A stretch of DNA of 64,000 nt from Micromonospora eburnea (GCF_900090225.1 NZ_FMHY01000002.1:1798001-1862000); one strand, 5' to 3'; numbered from the stretch's first letter, positions 8,065 to 17,667 are shown. The notes: generated by a model not told the origin, from the sequence alone. Numbers and translations are program-made.

Positions 8065-8718
8065 TCAGGCCCGGCGGAACTCCGCCCGCCAGCGGATCCC
8101 ACCATCGGCGACGACGATCTCCTCGACCCGCACCGGGGTCAGCGGGCCGGCCGCGAAGGCGTCGACCTCGGCCCGGGTCAGCGGCCAGGGCGGGCCCTCG
8201 ACGACCTCGTCGTCGCGCCGGCCGACCGCGATCGCCAGCAGCGCCCCGCCCGGTGCGACCAGCCGGCCGACCGCCGGGATCGCCCGCTGCCGCAGCTCGG
8301 CCGGAAGCGCCTGCACGTTCATGCTCTCCAGCACGAAATCGAACCCCTCCAGCCAGTCGGCGGGCGGGTCGAGCAGGTCGGCGGTCTCGTACCGGACCGG
8401 GGAGTCGGGGTGGCGGCGGCGGGCCGCCCGTACCGCCGTGGGGGAGATGTCGAAGGCGACGGTGGCGAAGCCGAGGCGGGCCAGATGTTCGGCGTCGCGG
8501 CCGAAGCCGCACCCGACGACCACGGCGCGCCGACCGGATCCGTCCGGCCGGGCCCGGTCGGTCCATTCGCTGAACAGGGAATGCGCCCGGTCGAGGTCCC
8601 ACGGCACGACCGCCTCGCCCCGCTCGGCGTCGGCGTAGAGCCGCTCGAACCAGCCGGCCGGATCGCTCTGCACGGTGGCCGGGGAAGACAACCGGTGGGT
8701 CGGACCGTTGTCGTGCAT
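8065..8718 (-). CDS. class I SAM-dependent methyltransferase (TPMT-like)
   Basis: A 217-residue Rossmann-fold methyltransferase. Motif I is VVVGCGFGRDAEHLA at about 66-80, and the acidic residue closing beta-2 is in VAFDIS at about 90. The pattern GWFERLYADAE near the N-terminus and WDLDRAHSLFSEW at 40-52 is like the thiopurine/thiocyanate methyltransferase-like group. The ATG at 8718 is chosen because GAGGAGGCG precedes it; longer frames upstream have no site. Substrate unknown. It converges on nsrR and is divergent from parE. Confidence 0.85.
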   Translation of the reverse strand: MHDNGPTHRLSSPATVQSDPAGWFERLYADAERGEAVVPWDLDRAHSLFSEWTDRARPDGSGRRAVVVGCGFGRDAEHLARLGFATVAFDISPTAVRAARRRHPDSPVRYETADLLDPPADWLEGFDFVLESMNVQALPAELRQRAIPAVGRLVAPGGALLAIAVGRRDDEVVEGPPWPLTRAEVDAFAAGPLTPVRVEEIVVADGGIRWRAEFRRA

Positions 8719-8900
8719 GGACGCCTCCTCGCCTCCGGGCGGCCCGGGTGGGCGGACCCGCCGCAGCCTAACCGGACGGCGCACCGCACCCGGTGCCACA
8801 GGTCTGTCGGGGTGCCGGGCTAGGCTCGCTCCGGCGCGCCGCCCGTGGCGATCGAGCCGGTGAGCGGCACCACACCGCCGAGACCTGGGAGTACGACCAG

Positions 8901-10958
8901 TTGACCGCACAGCCTGAGACCCTGTACGGGGCCGACGACCTGACGCACCTGGAAGGGCTGGACGCCGTCCGCAAGCGTCCCGGCATGTACATCGGCTCGA
9001 CCGACAGCCGTGGCGTGGGTCACCTCGTCAACGAGATCCTCGACAACTCGACCGACGAGGGTGTCGGAGGTCACGCCACCAAGGTCGACGTCATCCTGCG
9101 CGCCGACGGCTCGGTGCAGGTCGACGACGACGGCCGGGGTATTCCCACCGACGTGCACGCCAAGTCCGGCATCTCCGGCGTCGAGCTGGTGCTGACCCGG
9201 CTGCACGCGGGCGGCAAGTTCGGCGGCTCGGGCTACAAGACCTCCGGCGGTCTGCACGGGGTGGGCGCCTCCGCGGTCAACGCGCTCTCCCGGCGGTTCG
9301 ACGTCACGGTCCGCCGCGGCGGCAAGATCCACGCGATGTCGTTCCGGCACGGCGTGCCCGGAATCTTCGACGGCGACGGGCCGGACGCGCCGTTCAGCCC
9401 GGGCCCGGGGTTGCAGATCGTCGGCGCGATGAAGCGCGGCCAGCGCACCGGCACCTCCATCCGCTGGTGGCACGACCCGCGCTACTTCGAGACCGGCGCG
9501 GCGCTCGACACCGAGGCGGTCCGGCTCAAGCTGCGCAACACCGCCTTCCTGGTCCCCGGCGTGGCGTACCGGCTGCGCGACGAGACCGGCGAGGAGGTCG
9601 TCGAGGAGAACTTCCACTTCCCCAACGGCCTCACCGACATGGTGGAATACCTCGCCCCGGCCGGCGACCGGCCGGTCTCCGGCACCCTGCTGGTCACCGG
9701 CGAGGGGACCTACCGGGAGAACGCCGCCGACGCCAACGGCGTGATGCAGTCCAACGTGCAGCGCCGGGCCGAGGTCGAGGTCGCGTTCCGCTGGGGCACC
9801 GGCTACGAGCGCACCGTCGAGTGCTTCACCAACACCATCCGCAACGCGCACGGCGGCACCCACCGCAAGGGCTTCGAGCGAGCCCTGGCGCGTACCCTCG
9901 CCGAGGCCGCCCGCAACGCCCGCGGCCTGCTCAAGCCCAAGGAAGACCCGCCCACCCTGGACGACGTCCTGGAGGGCATGACCGCGGTGGTGCACGTGCG
10001 GATCCCGGAGCCGCAGTTCACCTCGCAGACCAAGGACGAGCTCTCCACCGCCGGCATCACGAAGGTGCTCCAGGGCCTGGTCGAGCAACACCTGAAGTCC
10101 TGGCTGGAGGACCGGAAGACCAAGGCCGAGGCCCGGACGGTGCTCCAGAAGATCGTCGACGCGGCCCGGGTCCGGCTCACCCAGAAGCAGCAGAAGGACG
10201 CGGCCCGGCGCAAGACCGCCCTGGAGGGCGCGTCGATGCCGGCGAAGCTGGTCGACTGCCGGGCCACCGGGGTGGACCGCAGCGAGCTGTTCATCGTGGA
10301 GGGGGACAGCGCGCTCGGCACCAGCCGGATGGCCCGCTCCTCGGAATACCAGGCCCTGCTGCCCATCCGCGGCAAGATCCTCAACGTGCAGAAGGCGAAC
10401 CTCCAGCAGGTGCTGGACAACGCCGAGTGCGCGGCCATCGTGCAGGTGCTCGGCGCCGGCTCGGGGCGTACGTTCGACCTCTCCGCGCTGCGCTACGGCC
10501 GGGTGCTCATCATGGCCGACGCCGACGTCGACGGCGCGCACATCCGTACCCTGCTGATCACGCTCTTCGCCCGGTACATGCGGCCGCTGATCGAGGCGGG
10601 CCGGCTCTACGCCGCGATGCCGCCCCTGCACAAGATCACCACCAGGGGGCGTAACCCGCAGACCATCTACACCTACACCCAGGCCGAGATGGAGGCGACG
10701 GTCCGCAAGCTGGAGAAGGCCGGCAAGCAGATCGTCACCCCGATCCCGCGCTTCAAGGGCCTCGGCGAGATGAACGCCGACGAGCTCTGGGAGACCACCA
10801 TGAACCCGGCCACCCGGGCGGTCCGCCGGATCACCCTCGACGACGTCGAGGCCGCCGAGCGGATCCTCGAACTGCTCATGGGTGAGAAGGTCGAACCCCG
10901 CCGCAACTGGCTGATCGACTCGGCCGACCGGGTCGACCGCGACGCCATCGACGCCTGA
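8901..10958 (+). CDS. parE: DNA topoisomerase IV subunit B (actinobacterial ParE, gyrase-B paralogue)
   Basis: A 685-residue type IIA topoisomerase ATPase subunit. GHKL motifs are the catalytic Glu45 in NEILDNSTDE, DDGRGIP at 76-82 and GGLHGVGASAVNAL at 117-130. The TOPRIM domain has EGDSALG with Glu at about 467 and MADADVDGAH further on. EGDSALG in place of gyrase EGDSAGG is characteristic of the actinobacterial ParE group. Start is a TTG at 8901 with GGGAG nine bases upstream, just before the conserved TLYGADDLTHLEGLDAVRKR. It is followed 31 bases later by parC, so the two form an operon that decatenates replicated chromosomes. Confidence 0.93.
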   Translation: MTAQPETLYGADDLTHLEGLDAVRKRPGMYIGSTDSRGVGHLVNEILDNSTDEGVGGHATKVDVILRADGSVQVDDDGRGIPTDVHAKSGISGVELVLTRLHAGGKFGGSGYKTSGGLHGVGASAVNALSRRFDVTVRRGGKIHAMSFRHGVPGIFDGDGPDAPFSPGPGLQIVGAMKRGQRTGTSIRWWHDPRYFETGAALDTEAVRLKLRNTAFLVPGVAYRLRDETGEEVVEENFHFPNGLTDMVEYLAPAGDRPVSGTLLVTGEGTYRENAADANGVMQSNVQRRAEVEVAFRWGTGYERTVECFTNTIRNAHGGTHRKGFERALARTLAEAARNARGLLKPKEDPPTLDDVLEGMTAVVHVRIPEPQFTSQTKDELSTAGITKVLQGLVEQHLKSWLEDRKTKAEARTVLQKIVDAARVRLTQKQQKDAARRKTALEGASMPAKLVDCRATGVDRSELFIVEGDSALGTSRMARSSEYQALLPIRGKILNVQKANLQQVLDNAECAAIVQVLGAGSGRTFDLSALRYGRVLIMADADVDGAHIRTLLITLFARYMRPLIEAGRLYAAMPPLHKITTRGRNPQTIYTYTQAEMEATVRKLEKAGKQIVTPIPRFKGLGEMNADELWETTMNPATRAVRRITLDDVEAAERILELLMGEKVEPRRNWLIDSADRVDRDAIDA

Positions 10959-10989
10959 CCGCGATCGTTGGGGAAGGAAACGCTGAACC

Positions 10990-13479
10990 ATGGCACGCCG
11001 TAGGGACGACCGCGCCCGCGCCGACCTGTCCGCCTTCGACCAGGCCGGCGCGCGGGTCTTCGACAACCCGCTGGTCACCGAGGTCTCCGACTCCTACCTG
11101 GAGTACGCCTTCTCGGTCATCCACTCCCGCGCCCTGCCCGACGCCCGGGACGGCCTCAAGCCTGTGCACCGGCGCATCCTCTGGTCGATGTACGAGCAGG
11201 GCCACCGCCCCGACCGCGGGCATGTGAAGTCGGCCCGGATCGTCGGCGACGTGATGGGTAAGTACCACCCGCACAGCGACGGGGCGATCTACGACGCGAT
11301 GGTCCGCCTCGCCCAGGACTTCTCGCTCAACGTTCCGCTCATCGACGGGCACGGCAACTTCGGCTCGCCCGACGACGGTCCGGCCGCAGCCCGCTACACC
11401 GAGGCCCGGATGTCGCGGGAGGCGATGCTGCTCGTCGGCGAGCTGGGCGAGGACACGGTCGACGTCGAGCCCAACTACGACGGCTCGCTCACCCAGCCCA
11501 CCGTGCTGCCGGCGGCCTTCCCCAACCTGCTGGTCAACGGCGCGTCCGGGATCGCGGTCGGCATGGCCACCAACATGATCCCGCACAACCTGGGCGAGGT
11601 CGTCCAGGCGGCCCGCTGGCTGATCAACCACCCGACCGCCACGCTGGACAAGCTCATGGAGTTCGTCCCCGGCCCCGACCTGCCCACCGGCGGGCTGCTG
11701 CTCGGTCTCGACGAGGTGCGCCGGGCGTACGAGACGGGGCGCGGCGTGGTGCGGATGCGCGGCCGGGTGGAGATCGGCCCGCTGGAGGGCAGCCGGGGCC
11801 GGCAGGCGATCACGGTCATCGAGCTGCCGTACGGCATCGGCGCCGAGAAGGTGATCGCGGCGATCACCAACGAGGTGAACAAGACCAAGCGCCTGACCGG
11901 CATCGCCGACGTCAAGGACCTCACCGACCGGGAGAACGGCACCCGGCTGGTCATCGAGTGCAAGGTCGGGGTCAACCCGCAGGCACTGCTGGCCGACCTC
12001 TACCGACTCACCCCCCTGGAGCAGTCCTTCGGGATCAACAACCTGGTGCTGGTGGACGGCCGGCCGCGGACCCTGGGGCTCAAGGCGCTGCTGGAGGTCT
12101 TCCTGGCCCACCGCTACGAGGTGGTGACCCGGCGCAGCGCGTACCGCAAGCGCAAGCGCGAGGAGCGGCTGCACCTGGTCGACGGTCTGCTGATCGCCCT
12201 GCTCGACATCGACAAGGTGGTCAAGCTGATCCGGGCCAGCGAGGACGCCCAGGCCGCCAAGGACGGCCTGATGCAGAAGTTCAAGCTCTCCGAGATCCAG
12301 GCGACCTACATCCTGGACACCCCGCTGCGGCGCCTCACCAGGTACGACCGGCTGGAGCTGGAAACCGAGCAGGCGAAGCTGCGCGCCGAGATCACCGAGC
12401 TGTCGCGGATCCTCGACGACGAGAAGGTGCTGCGCAAGCTGGTCTCCGACGAGCTGGCCGCCGTGGTCAAGCAGTTCGGCGCCCCGCGCCGCACCACCCT
12501 GGTCGACGGGGACCTCAAGGAGGTGCTGGCGGCCTCCGTACCGGCCGGGCCGCTGGAGGTCGCCGACGACCCGTGCCAGGTGATCCTCTCCGCGACCGGG
12601 CTGGTCGCCCGGACCGCGGCCGAGTCGGAGGAGGCCGCCGAGGGGCGCCGGCGCAGCGGCCGGGTCAAGCACGACGCGGTACGCGCCGTCGTGCACTCGA
12701 CCGCGCGGGGCCGGGTGCTGCTGGTCACCAGCACCGGACGGGCCTTCAAGATCGACGTACTGCCGTTGCCGGTGCTGCCCGAGCAGTCCGGCACGGTGTC
12801 GCTGCGTGGCGGCATGTCCGCCGCCGAACTGGTGCCGCTGGAGCCGGGGGAGACGGTGGTGGGGCTGGCGCCGCTCGGCACGTCCGCCGAGGGGTCGCCC
12901 GGCCTGGCGCTGGGCACCCGGCACGGGGTGGTCAAGGTCTGCGCGCCCGAGTGGCCGGTCCGGTCGGACGAGTTCGAGGTGATCTCGCTGCGCGACGGCG
13001 ACGAGGTGGTCGGGGCGACCTGGCTCACCGACGGCGAGGAGAGTCTGGCGTTCGTCTCCTCGGAGGCGTCGCTGTTGCGTTTCGGGGCGTCCCTGGTCCG
13101 GCCGCAGGGCATCAAGGGTGGCGGCATGGCCGGCATCAACCTGCCCGCCGGGGCGCGGGTGGTCTTCTTCGGCGCGGTACGCACCGACGACAAGGGGCAC
13201 GGCGAGCCGATGGTGGTCACCTCGACCGGGGCCACCGTCAAGGTGACGCCGTTCAAGGCGTACCCCGCGAAGGGGCGGGCGACCGGCGGGGTGCGGGCGC
13301 AGCGGTTCCTCAAGGGCGAGCTGGATCTGTCGGTGGCCTGGGTGGGCCCGCGCCCGGTCGCCGCGACCGCCAACGGCGAGCCGGTGGACCTGCCGCCGGC
13401 GGACCCGCGCCGGGACGGCTCCGGTTTCGCCGTCATGCTCGGCCCCACCGTCGTAGGCCACCTCATCGAACGCGACTGA
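10990..13479 (+). CDS. parC: DNA topoisomerase IV subunit A (ParC/GyrA-like)
   Basis: An 829-residue DNA-cleaving subunit. The winged-helix/tower domain contains the catalytic Tyr136 in AARYTEARM. The quinolone-pocket segment reads [13 protein letters not shown] at about 90-102, so the position equivalent to E. coli GyrA Ser83 is Gly98 while the Asp87 equivalent is kept. The C-terminal beta-pinwheel (from about 520) has repeated blades with [11 protein letters not shown] and [16 protein letters not shown] at 10990 follows GGGGAAGGAAA. Partner of parE directly upstream. The two are distinct from oriC-linked gyrBA, which is not in this window. Confidence 0.93.
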   Translation: MARRRDDRARADLSAFDQAGARVFDNPLVTEVSDSYLEYAFSVIHSRALPDARDGLKPVHRRILWSMYEQGHRPDRGHVKSARIVGDVMGKYHPHSDGAIYDAMVRLAQDFSLNVPLIDGHGNFGSPDDGPAAARYTEARMSREAMLLVGELGEDTVDVEPNYDGSLTQPTVLPAAFPNLLVNGASGIAVGMATNMIPHNLGEVVQAARWLINHPTATLDKLMEFVPGPDLPTGGLLLGLDEVRRAYETGRGVVRMRGRVEIGPLEGSRGRQAITVIELPYGIGAEKVIAAITNEVNKTKRLTGIADVKDLTDRENGTRLVIECKVGVNPQALLADLYRLTPLEQSFGINNLVLVDGRPRTLGLKALLEVFLAHRYEVVTRRSAYRKRKREERLHLVDGLLIALLDIDKVVKLIRASEDAQAAKDGLMQKFKLSEIQATYILDTPLRRLTRYDRLELETEQAKLRAEITELSRILDDEKVLRKLVSDELAAVVKQFGAPRRTTLVDGDLKEVLAASVPAGPLEVADDPCQVILSATGLVARTAAESEEAAEGRRRSGRVKHDAVRAVVHSTARGRVLLVTSTGRAFKIDVLPLPVLPEQSGTVSLRGGMSAAELVPLEPGETVVGLAPLGTSAEGSPGLALGTRHGVVKVCAPEWPVRSDEFEVISLRDGDEVVGATWLTDGEESLAFVSSEASLLRFGASLVRPQGIKGGGMAGINLPAGARVVFFGAVRTDDKGHGEPMVVTSTGATVKVTPFKAYPAKGRATGGVRAQRFLKGELDLSVAWVGPRPVAATANGEPVDLPPADPRRDGSGFAVMLGPTVVGHLIERD

Positions 13480-13492
13480 CCCCCGCCCTCTT

Positions 13493-13552
13493 GCTGATCA
13501 AGGAGTTTGCGTCGCCCAGACGGCTGCTGGCGACGCAAACTCCTTGATCAGC
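13493..13552. terminator. 24-bp perfect inverted repeat between convergent genes (REP-like bidirectional terminator)
   Basis: GCTGATCAAGGAGTTTGCGT and four further bases (13493-13516) pair perfectly with 13529-13552 across a 12-base loop. It sits between the parC stop and the stop of the convergent permease. There is no T run, so it could be a factor-independent hairpin or an mRNA-stabilising element. The arm is less GC-rich than its neighbourhood and looks like a dispersed repeat rather than a unique terminator. Confidence 0.75.
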
Positions 13553-13564
13553 TGAGTGGCTGGG

Positions 13565-14911
13565 TCAGAGCTCGGGTTCGGGGGTGGGGCGGGACGCCGG
13601 GGTGGTGCCGCGGAGGCGGGCGATCAGGCGCATGCCGTGGTAGATGACCAGGGCGGCGGCGGTGCCCAGGGCGATCCCGTTGAAGGAGAGGTCGCCGGCG
13701 GTGAGGGTGTAGTTGGCCGCGCCGACGATCACGGCGACAGCCGCCGTCATCAGGTTGACCGGGTCGTGGAAGTCGACCCGGTTCTCGATCCAGATCCGGG
13801 CGCCGAGGATGGCGATCAGGCCGTACAGCGCGGTGGTGGCGCCACCCAGCACCCCGGCCGGCACGGTGAGGATCAGCGCGCCGAACTTCGGGCAGAGGCC
13901 GAGCAGCACCGCCGCCACGCCGGCCACCCAGTACGCGGCGGTCGAGTAGACCCGGGTCGCCGCCATCACGCCGATGTTCTCCGCGTAGGTGGTGGTGCCG
14001 GAGCCGCCGCCGGAGCCGGCCAGCATGGTGGCGAGGCCGTCGCCGAGGAACGCCCGGCCCATGTCCCGGTCGAGGTTGCGGCCGGTCATCGCGGCGACCG
14101 CCTTGACGTGCCCGGCGTTCTCCGCGATCAGCACCAGGATCACCGGGATGACCAGCACCACCGCCCGCGCGCTGAAGCTGGGCGCGTGGAACTGCGGCAG
14201 CCCCACCCAGGCGGCCTCCTTCAGCCCGGTGACGGCGTTCGGGTCCAGCGCGCCGGTGAGGGCGGCGAACACCCAACCGACCACCACGCCGAGCAGGATG
14301 GACAGCCGGGCCAGGAAACCCCGGAAGACCACGGTGGCGAGCAGGATCGCGACCAGGGTGAGCACGGCGACCAGCGGTTGCGCCTTGACGCCGGTGCCGC
14401 TGCCGCCGCCGTCCCAGGCGACCGGGGCGAGGTTGAGCCCGATCAGCGCGACGATGGCGCCGGTCACCACCGGTGGCATCAGCGCGTCGATCCAGCGCGT
14501 ACCGCCCAGCTGCACCGCCACGCCGACCAGGGCCAGCGCCGCACCGACCACCACGATGCCGCCCAGCGCCGGGCCGATGCCACCGCCGGCCTTGGCGGCC
14601 AGCACCGGGGCGATGAACGCGAACGACGAGCCCAGGTACGACGGCAGCCGGTTGCCGGTGATCAGCAGGAAGAGCAGCGTGCCCAGCCCGGAGAAGAAGA
14701 GCGTGGTGGCCGGGGGGAACCCGGTGATCAGCGGCACGGTGAAGGTGGCGCCGAACATCGCGACGACGTGCTGCACGCCGACGCCGACGGTACGCGGCCA
14801 GGACAGCCGCTCGTCGGGGTGCACCACGTCGCCGGGGCGCACGGACCGGCCGTCGCCGTGCAGTCGCCAGGGGGACCAGCGGGATCGTGGCTCGAGGGGG
14901 GACTGGGTCAT
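13565..14911 (-). CDS. uraA: uracil-xanthine permease, NCS2 (UraA/PyrP) family
   Basis: A 448-residue transporter with about 12-14 hydrophobic segments. The family signature QHVVAMFGATFTVPLITG occurs at about 47-64, the loop GSSFAFIAPVLA at about 94-105, and the substrate-site region VLIAENAGHVKAVAAMTGR near 262-280. The segment GSGGGSGTTTYAENIG near 300 is a hallmark of nucleobase transporters of this group. It imports uracil (or xanthine) using an ion gradient. ATG at 14911 has a moderate GAAGGG site. No pyrimidine genes are adjacent. Substrate preference is inferred from family likeness. Confidence 0.9.
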   Translation of the reverse strand: MTQSPLEPRSRWSPWRLHGDGRSVRPGDVVHPDERLSWPRTVGVGVQHVVAMFGATFTVPLITGFPPATTLFFSGLGTLLFLLITGNRLPSYLGSSFAFIAPVLAAKAGGGIGPALGGIVVVGAALALVGVAVQLGGTRWIDALMPPVVTGAIVALIGLNLAPVAWDGGGSGTGVKAQPLVAVLTLVAILLATVVFRGFLARLSILLGVVVGWVFAALTGALDPNAVTGLKEAAWVGLPQFHAPSFSARAVVLVIPVILVLIAENAGHVKAVAAMTGRNLDRDMGRAFLGDGLATMLAGSGGGSGTTTYAENIGVMAATRVYSTAAYWVAGVAAVLLGLCPKFGALILTVPAGVLGGATTALYGLIAILGARIWIENRVDFHDPVNLMTAAVAVIVGAANYTLTAGDLSFNGIALGTAAALVIYHGMRLIARLRGTTPASRPTPEPEL

Positions 14912-15008
14912 GCTGCGCCCTTCGCGTCGTCAGGTGACGGGGGCGTGATCGACCCTGAGAGGTGTTTGTAGCACGTCACGGGGCGGGTGCCCGGGGCGGG
15001 GCCGGGGG

Positions 15009-15644
15009 TCAGGCCACCCCGGCAGGGCGGAACTGGACGCTGACCCGGGGGCCGACCGGGCGCGCGGTCTTCGGGATCGCGTGCTCCCAGGTGCGTTGGC
15101 AGGAGCCGCCCATCACCACCAGGTCGCCGTGGCCGAGCGGGAAACGCAGGCTCGCCCCGCCGCCCCGGGGGCGCAGCAGCAGCGGGCGCGGCGAGCCGAA
15201 GGAGACGATGGCGACCATGGTGTCGACGTGCGCCGAGCGGCCCAGGGTGTCGCCGTGCCAGGCCACGCTGTCCCGGCCGTCCCGGTAGAGGCACATCCCG
15301 GCGGTGACGAAGGGCTCGCCCAGCTCGGCCGCGTAGTGCCGGGTGAGCGCCGCACGCGCCTCGGTGAGCACCGGGTGGGGCAGCGGCCGGCCGGCGGCGT
15401 ACCAGCAGAGCAGGCGGGGGACGTCGACCTCGCTGTCGTACATGGTGCGGCGCTCGGCCCGCCAGGGCACGTCGTGCAGCAGCGTGTCGAGCACCGCGTC
15501 GGAGCCCCGCACCCAGCCGGGCAGGTGCTCGACCCAGGCGCCCCGGCTCAGCTCGTGCCGACGCAGCCCGCCGGCGAGTGGGCCCAGGGTCGGCCCCTGC
15601 GCGGCGAAGTCGAGCATCGAGGGCTGGTACGTGAGGTCGGACAC
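15009..15644 (-). CDS. AlkB-like 2-oxoglutarate/Fe(II)-dependent dioxygenase
   Basis: A 211-residue protein of the AlkB family, which repairs alkylated DNA or RNA bases by oxidative demethylation. Iron ligands are His130 and Asp132 (AWHGDT) and His188 (WEHAIPKT). The 2-oxoglutarate-binding Arg pair is Arg200 and Arg206 in GPRVSVQFR. The preceding CLYRDGRDS matches the usual strand. Start is GTG at 15644, preceded by AGGA eight bases upstream; a longer frame upstream lacks support. A probable LexA box lies 22 bases upstream of the start, so SOS induction is likely. Confidence 0.92.
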   Translation of the reverse strand: MSDLTYQPSMLDFAAQGPTLGPLAGGLRRHELSRGAWVEHLPGWVRGSDAVLDTLLHDVPWRAERRTMYDSEVDVPRLLCWYAAGRPLPHPVLTEARAALTRHYAAELGEPFVTAGMCLYRDGRDSVAWHGDTLGRSAHVDTMVAIVSFGSPRPLLLRPRGGGASLRFPLGHGDLVVMGGSCQRTWEHAIPKTARPVGPRVSVQFRPAGVA

Positions 15645-15665
15645 GCCGCCGATCCTACCGCGTGT

Positions 15666-15681
15666 TCGAACAGGCGTACGA
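15666..15681 (-). promoter_or_regulatory. probable LexA (SOS) box upstream of alkB-like gene
   Basis: TCGAACAGGCGTACGA matches the actinobacterial/mycobacterial SOS box TCGAAC-N4-GTTCGA at 11 of 12 defined positions (only the T of GTTCGA is changed). It is placed 22 bases before the GTG start of the AlkB-like gene, in the gap before the divergent gene at 15901. Confidence 0.7.
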
Positions 15682-15900
15682 GGACTGGCGGCGGAGGAAC
15701 CGGAGGCGCGTACGGCGGCGGTCCGCGTCCAGGGGCCCAGGTCGATCGAGTCCGCCACGCGGCGCGGCCCGCGGCTGGGTCGCGCGGCGCGGCCGGTGAC
15801 CTTCCACCGTGGTCGTCCATCCTGGTCAGTGGCCGGATCCGGGGCGCGCGACACGCCCGGCGGCGGTGCGGTGCGGCGGTATCGGCGGTAGGTTGGAGCC

Positions 15901-16443
15901 GTGCTTCCGATCGCGCTCACCTGTCCCGTGTGGTGGGTGGCGCGCTGGACGGCCCGCATGCTGGCCAGCCTGGCCGTGTTGGTCGCCTGCTCGCTCGGCG
16001 CCACCGCGTTGCCCCTCGGCCCGGCCGCGGCCGCGCAGGCCGCTCCCCGGTTCGCCGTGGACCCCGCCGGGGCCCTGACCCTCCGGACCGGTGCCGCCGT
16101 CTCGGCACCGGTCTCCGTGACCCGGCTCGCGCCGCGAGCCGGTGCCGCCGGCTGGTCCGGCGCCGACCAGGCCCGCGTCGCTGATCGGGCCGGCGCTGAC
16201 CGGATCCGCGTCGCTGATCGGGCCGGCGTTGATCACGACGGCGCCGTCGACCGGGTCGGCGGCGGCGTCGACCGGGCCCGCGCCACTGATCGGGCCGGTA
16301 GCGCCGAGCGGCAGGTCGCCCCGGTCGGTGTGCCCGATCCGGTGGTGCCGCGTCGGGCCGTGGCCGTGCCGGTCGACCGGCAGAGTGTCCTGGTCGGGCT
16401 GGTCCCGGCGACCGTCGGCTCCCGGGCCCCGCCCGCCCGCTGA
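15901..16443 (+). CDS. hypothetical secreted or membrane-anchored protein with internal repeats
   Basis: A 180-residue frame starting MLPIALTCPVWWVARW (GTG start). It has a hydrophobic stretch at about 20-45 (MLASLAVLVACSLGATALPL) ending in AAAAQAAP, consistent with a signal peptide. The mature part has low-complexity repeats of the type ARVADRAGADRIRVADRAG and no known domain. The ribosome site is weak, and overlapping frames are also open here because of GC bias, so its reality is only moderately supported. Confidence 0.45.
   Translation: MLPIALTCPVWWVARWTARMLASLAVLVACSLGATALPLGPAAAAQAAPRFAVDPAGALTLRTGAAVSAPVSVTRLAPRAGAAGWSGADQARVADRAGADRIRVADRAGVDHDGAVDRVGGGVDRARATDRAGSAERQVAPVGVPDPVVPRRAVAVPVDRQSVLVGLVPATVGSRAPPAR
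16174..16301 (+). repeat. 33-bp direct repeats
   Basis: The 22-base unit beginning CGCGTCGCTGATCGGGCC occurs at 16174-16195 and exactly again at 16207-16228. A degenerate third copy is near 16279-16301. It encodes the RVADRAG repeats of the hypothetical protein. Confidence 0.6.
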
Positions 16444-16596
16444 CGATCCGCGGGCCGCGGCCCGCCCTCGCCGTACCGACCGAACCTCACCCCGCACCCG
16501 CCCGACGGCGGCCCGGCGGCGCCCGTTTCCGGTCGCGCCCCGCCCGCGGGCCCGTGCGGACCTCTCCGTCACGTCGTTCCTGTGAGGTGCCCGACC

Positions 16597-17370
16597 ATGC
16601 GGCAGACCCTTCTCTACCACTTCCTCAGCAATGTTCCCGTGGCCGCCGCCATCTGGTCGGTCCTGCTCGTGTTCGCGCTGGGCCTGCTGGCCGTGCTGGT
16701 CGCCCGGCCGGAGCGGGACGTTGCGGCGGAGGCCGCCCCCGATCCGGCCGCCGAGGAGGCGGTCCGCCGTGCCGACCTGCGCCGGTACGCCGACGAGGTG
16801 GCGGTGGCCGCCGCCGGGGCCGCGCAGACCGCTCGCCGGCGCCGCGAGCAGTGGCAGACCGCCCAGGCGGCGGCCGACCGGGCCTGGCGGGCGTACGACG
16901 AGGCCGAGGCGGCCGCCCGGCGTCTCGCCGGTGCCGCCGTGCTGCCCGAGCCGCGGACCCTTCGCACGCCGGCCGAGTACGCGGCCCGGGAGCGGTGGCT
17001 GCACCACGCCGCGATGGCGGCGCACTGGCGGGGCGACCTGTCGGCCCGCCAACTCGCCGACGTCCTGGCCCACCGCAACGGGTGGGATCCGCGCCGGCAC
17101 CCGGCCGAGCAGGAGATCGTCCTGGCCCGCGTCGTACGCGACGGCCGGCGGGCCGGCTGGCGGGCTGCCGCCGAGAGGGAGCGGCGGGCCTGGCGCGATG
17201 CCGAGCTGGCCGCCGAGGCGGCCCGCGCCCTGGCCGCGGAGGCGTGCGCCGCCGCCGAGGCGCTGCGCCCCGGGCCGGCCCTGGTACGCCGTACCGAGCC
17301 GGTGACGGCGGCCCGTGCGGCGGTGCCGGCCGGGCGGCCCGCGCGCTTCCGCCCGGCGCGGGTCGGCTGA
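16597..17370 (+). CDS. hypothetical single-pass membrane protein with Ala/Arg-rich coiled-coil region
   Basis: A 257-residue protein starting MRQTLLYHFLSNVPVAAAIW; the ATG at 16597 follows GAGGTG with seven-base spacing. One transmembrane helix spans about residues 15-38 (AIWSVLLVFALGLLAVLVA). The remaining 215 residues are rich in Ala, Arg and Glu, with long helical heptad-like segments and a short conserved-looking patch LSARQLADVLAHRNGWDPRR at about 153-172. No family recognised. Topology suggests an anchored cytoplasmic helical protein. Confidence 0.65.
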   Translation: MRQTLLYHFLSNVPVAAAIWSVLLVFALGLLAVLVARPERDVAAEAAPDPAAEEAVRRADLRRYADEVAVAAAGAAQTARRRREQWQTAQAAADRAWRAYDEAEAAARRLAGAAVLPEPRTLRTPAEYAARERWLHHAAMAAHWRGDLSARQLADVLAHRNGWDPRRHPAEQEIVLARVVRDGRRAGWRAAAERERRAWRDAELAAEAARALAAEACAAAEALRPGPALVRRTEPVTAARAAVPAGRPARFRPARVG

Positions 17371-17590
17371 ATCGTTACCAAAACTCGGTGACCCCGGTCA
17401 CTGTCTGCCCGGAAACGGTCATCTGGATCAGTGTGGGCGATCGGCTCCCGTAATTCCGGGTTGATCATCCATTCGGTGTCCGATTCTTGCCCGACAGTTC
17501 CGGTATAACGGCTCGTCCCATTGAGTTACGTCAGTCGCGAACTGTTCCGGTCGGCGCCGGTAATTCCGATGTTTAAGCAGCTCGGGGCGG
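17371..17590. other. intergenic region upstream of the riboswitch, no gene seen
   Basis: This first third of a 653-base gap is less GC-rich than the flanking genes and contains repeated motifs such as GTAATTCCG (near 17451 and 17560) and TTCCGGTATAACGG. No coding frame with a ribosome site was found. It probably holds upstream promoter or regulator-binding sequence for the peptidase gene. Confidence 0.4.
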
Positions 17591-17619
17591 TTGGCACGAG
17601 GCGGACCCACCGGTAGTGT
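17591..17619 (+). promoter_or_regulatory. candidate sigma-HrdB-type promoter for the riboswitch transcript
   Basis: TTGGCA (17591-17596) and TAGTGT (17614-17619) are separated by 17 bases, close to the actinomycete vegetative consensus. The inferred start near 17626 lies about 40 bases before the riboswitch aptamer. Confidence 0.5.
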
Positions 17620-17667
17620 CGGCGCGTCCGGTGCGGTTTCCGATCGCAGGTGGCGACGCCGCGCCGA

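Noticed and set aside
13493..13552. phage attachment site or integron-like site
   Set aside because: No integrase, tRNA or mobile gene is nearby; the perfect hairpin between two convergent stops is better explained as a terminator or REP element.
17461..17520. TATAAC at 17504-17509 as promoter -10 of the riboswitch transcript
   Set aside because: No -35 hexamer lies at a proper distance; TTGGCA-N17-TAGTGT downstream is a better match and closer to the aptamer.
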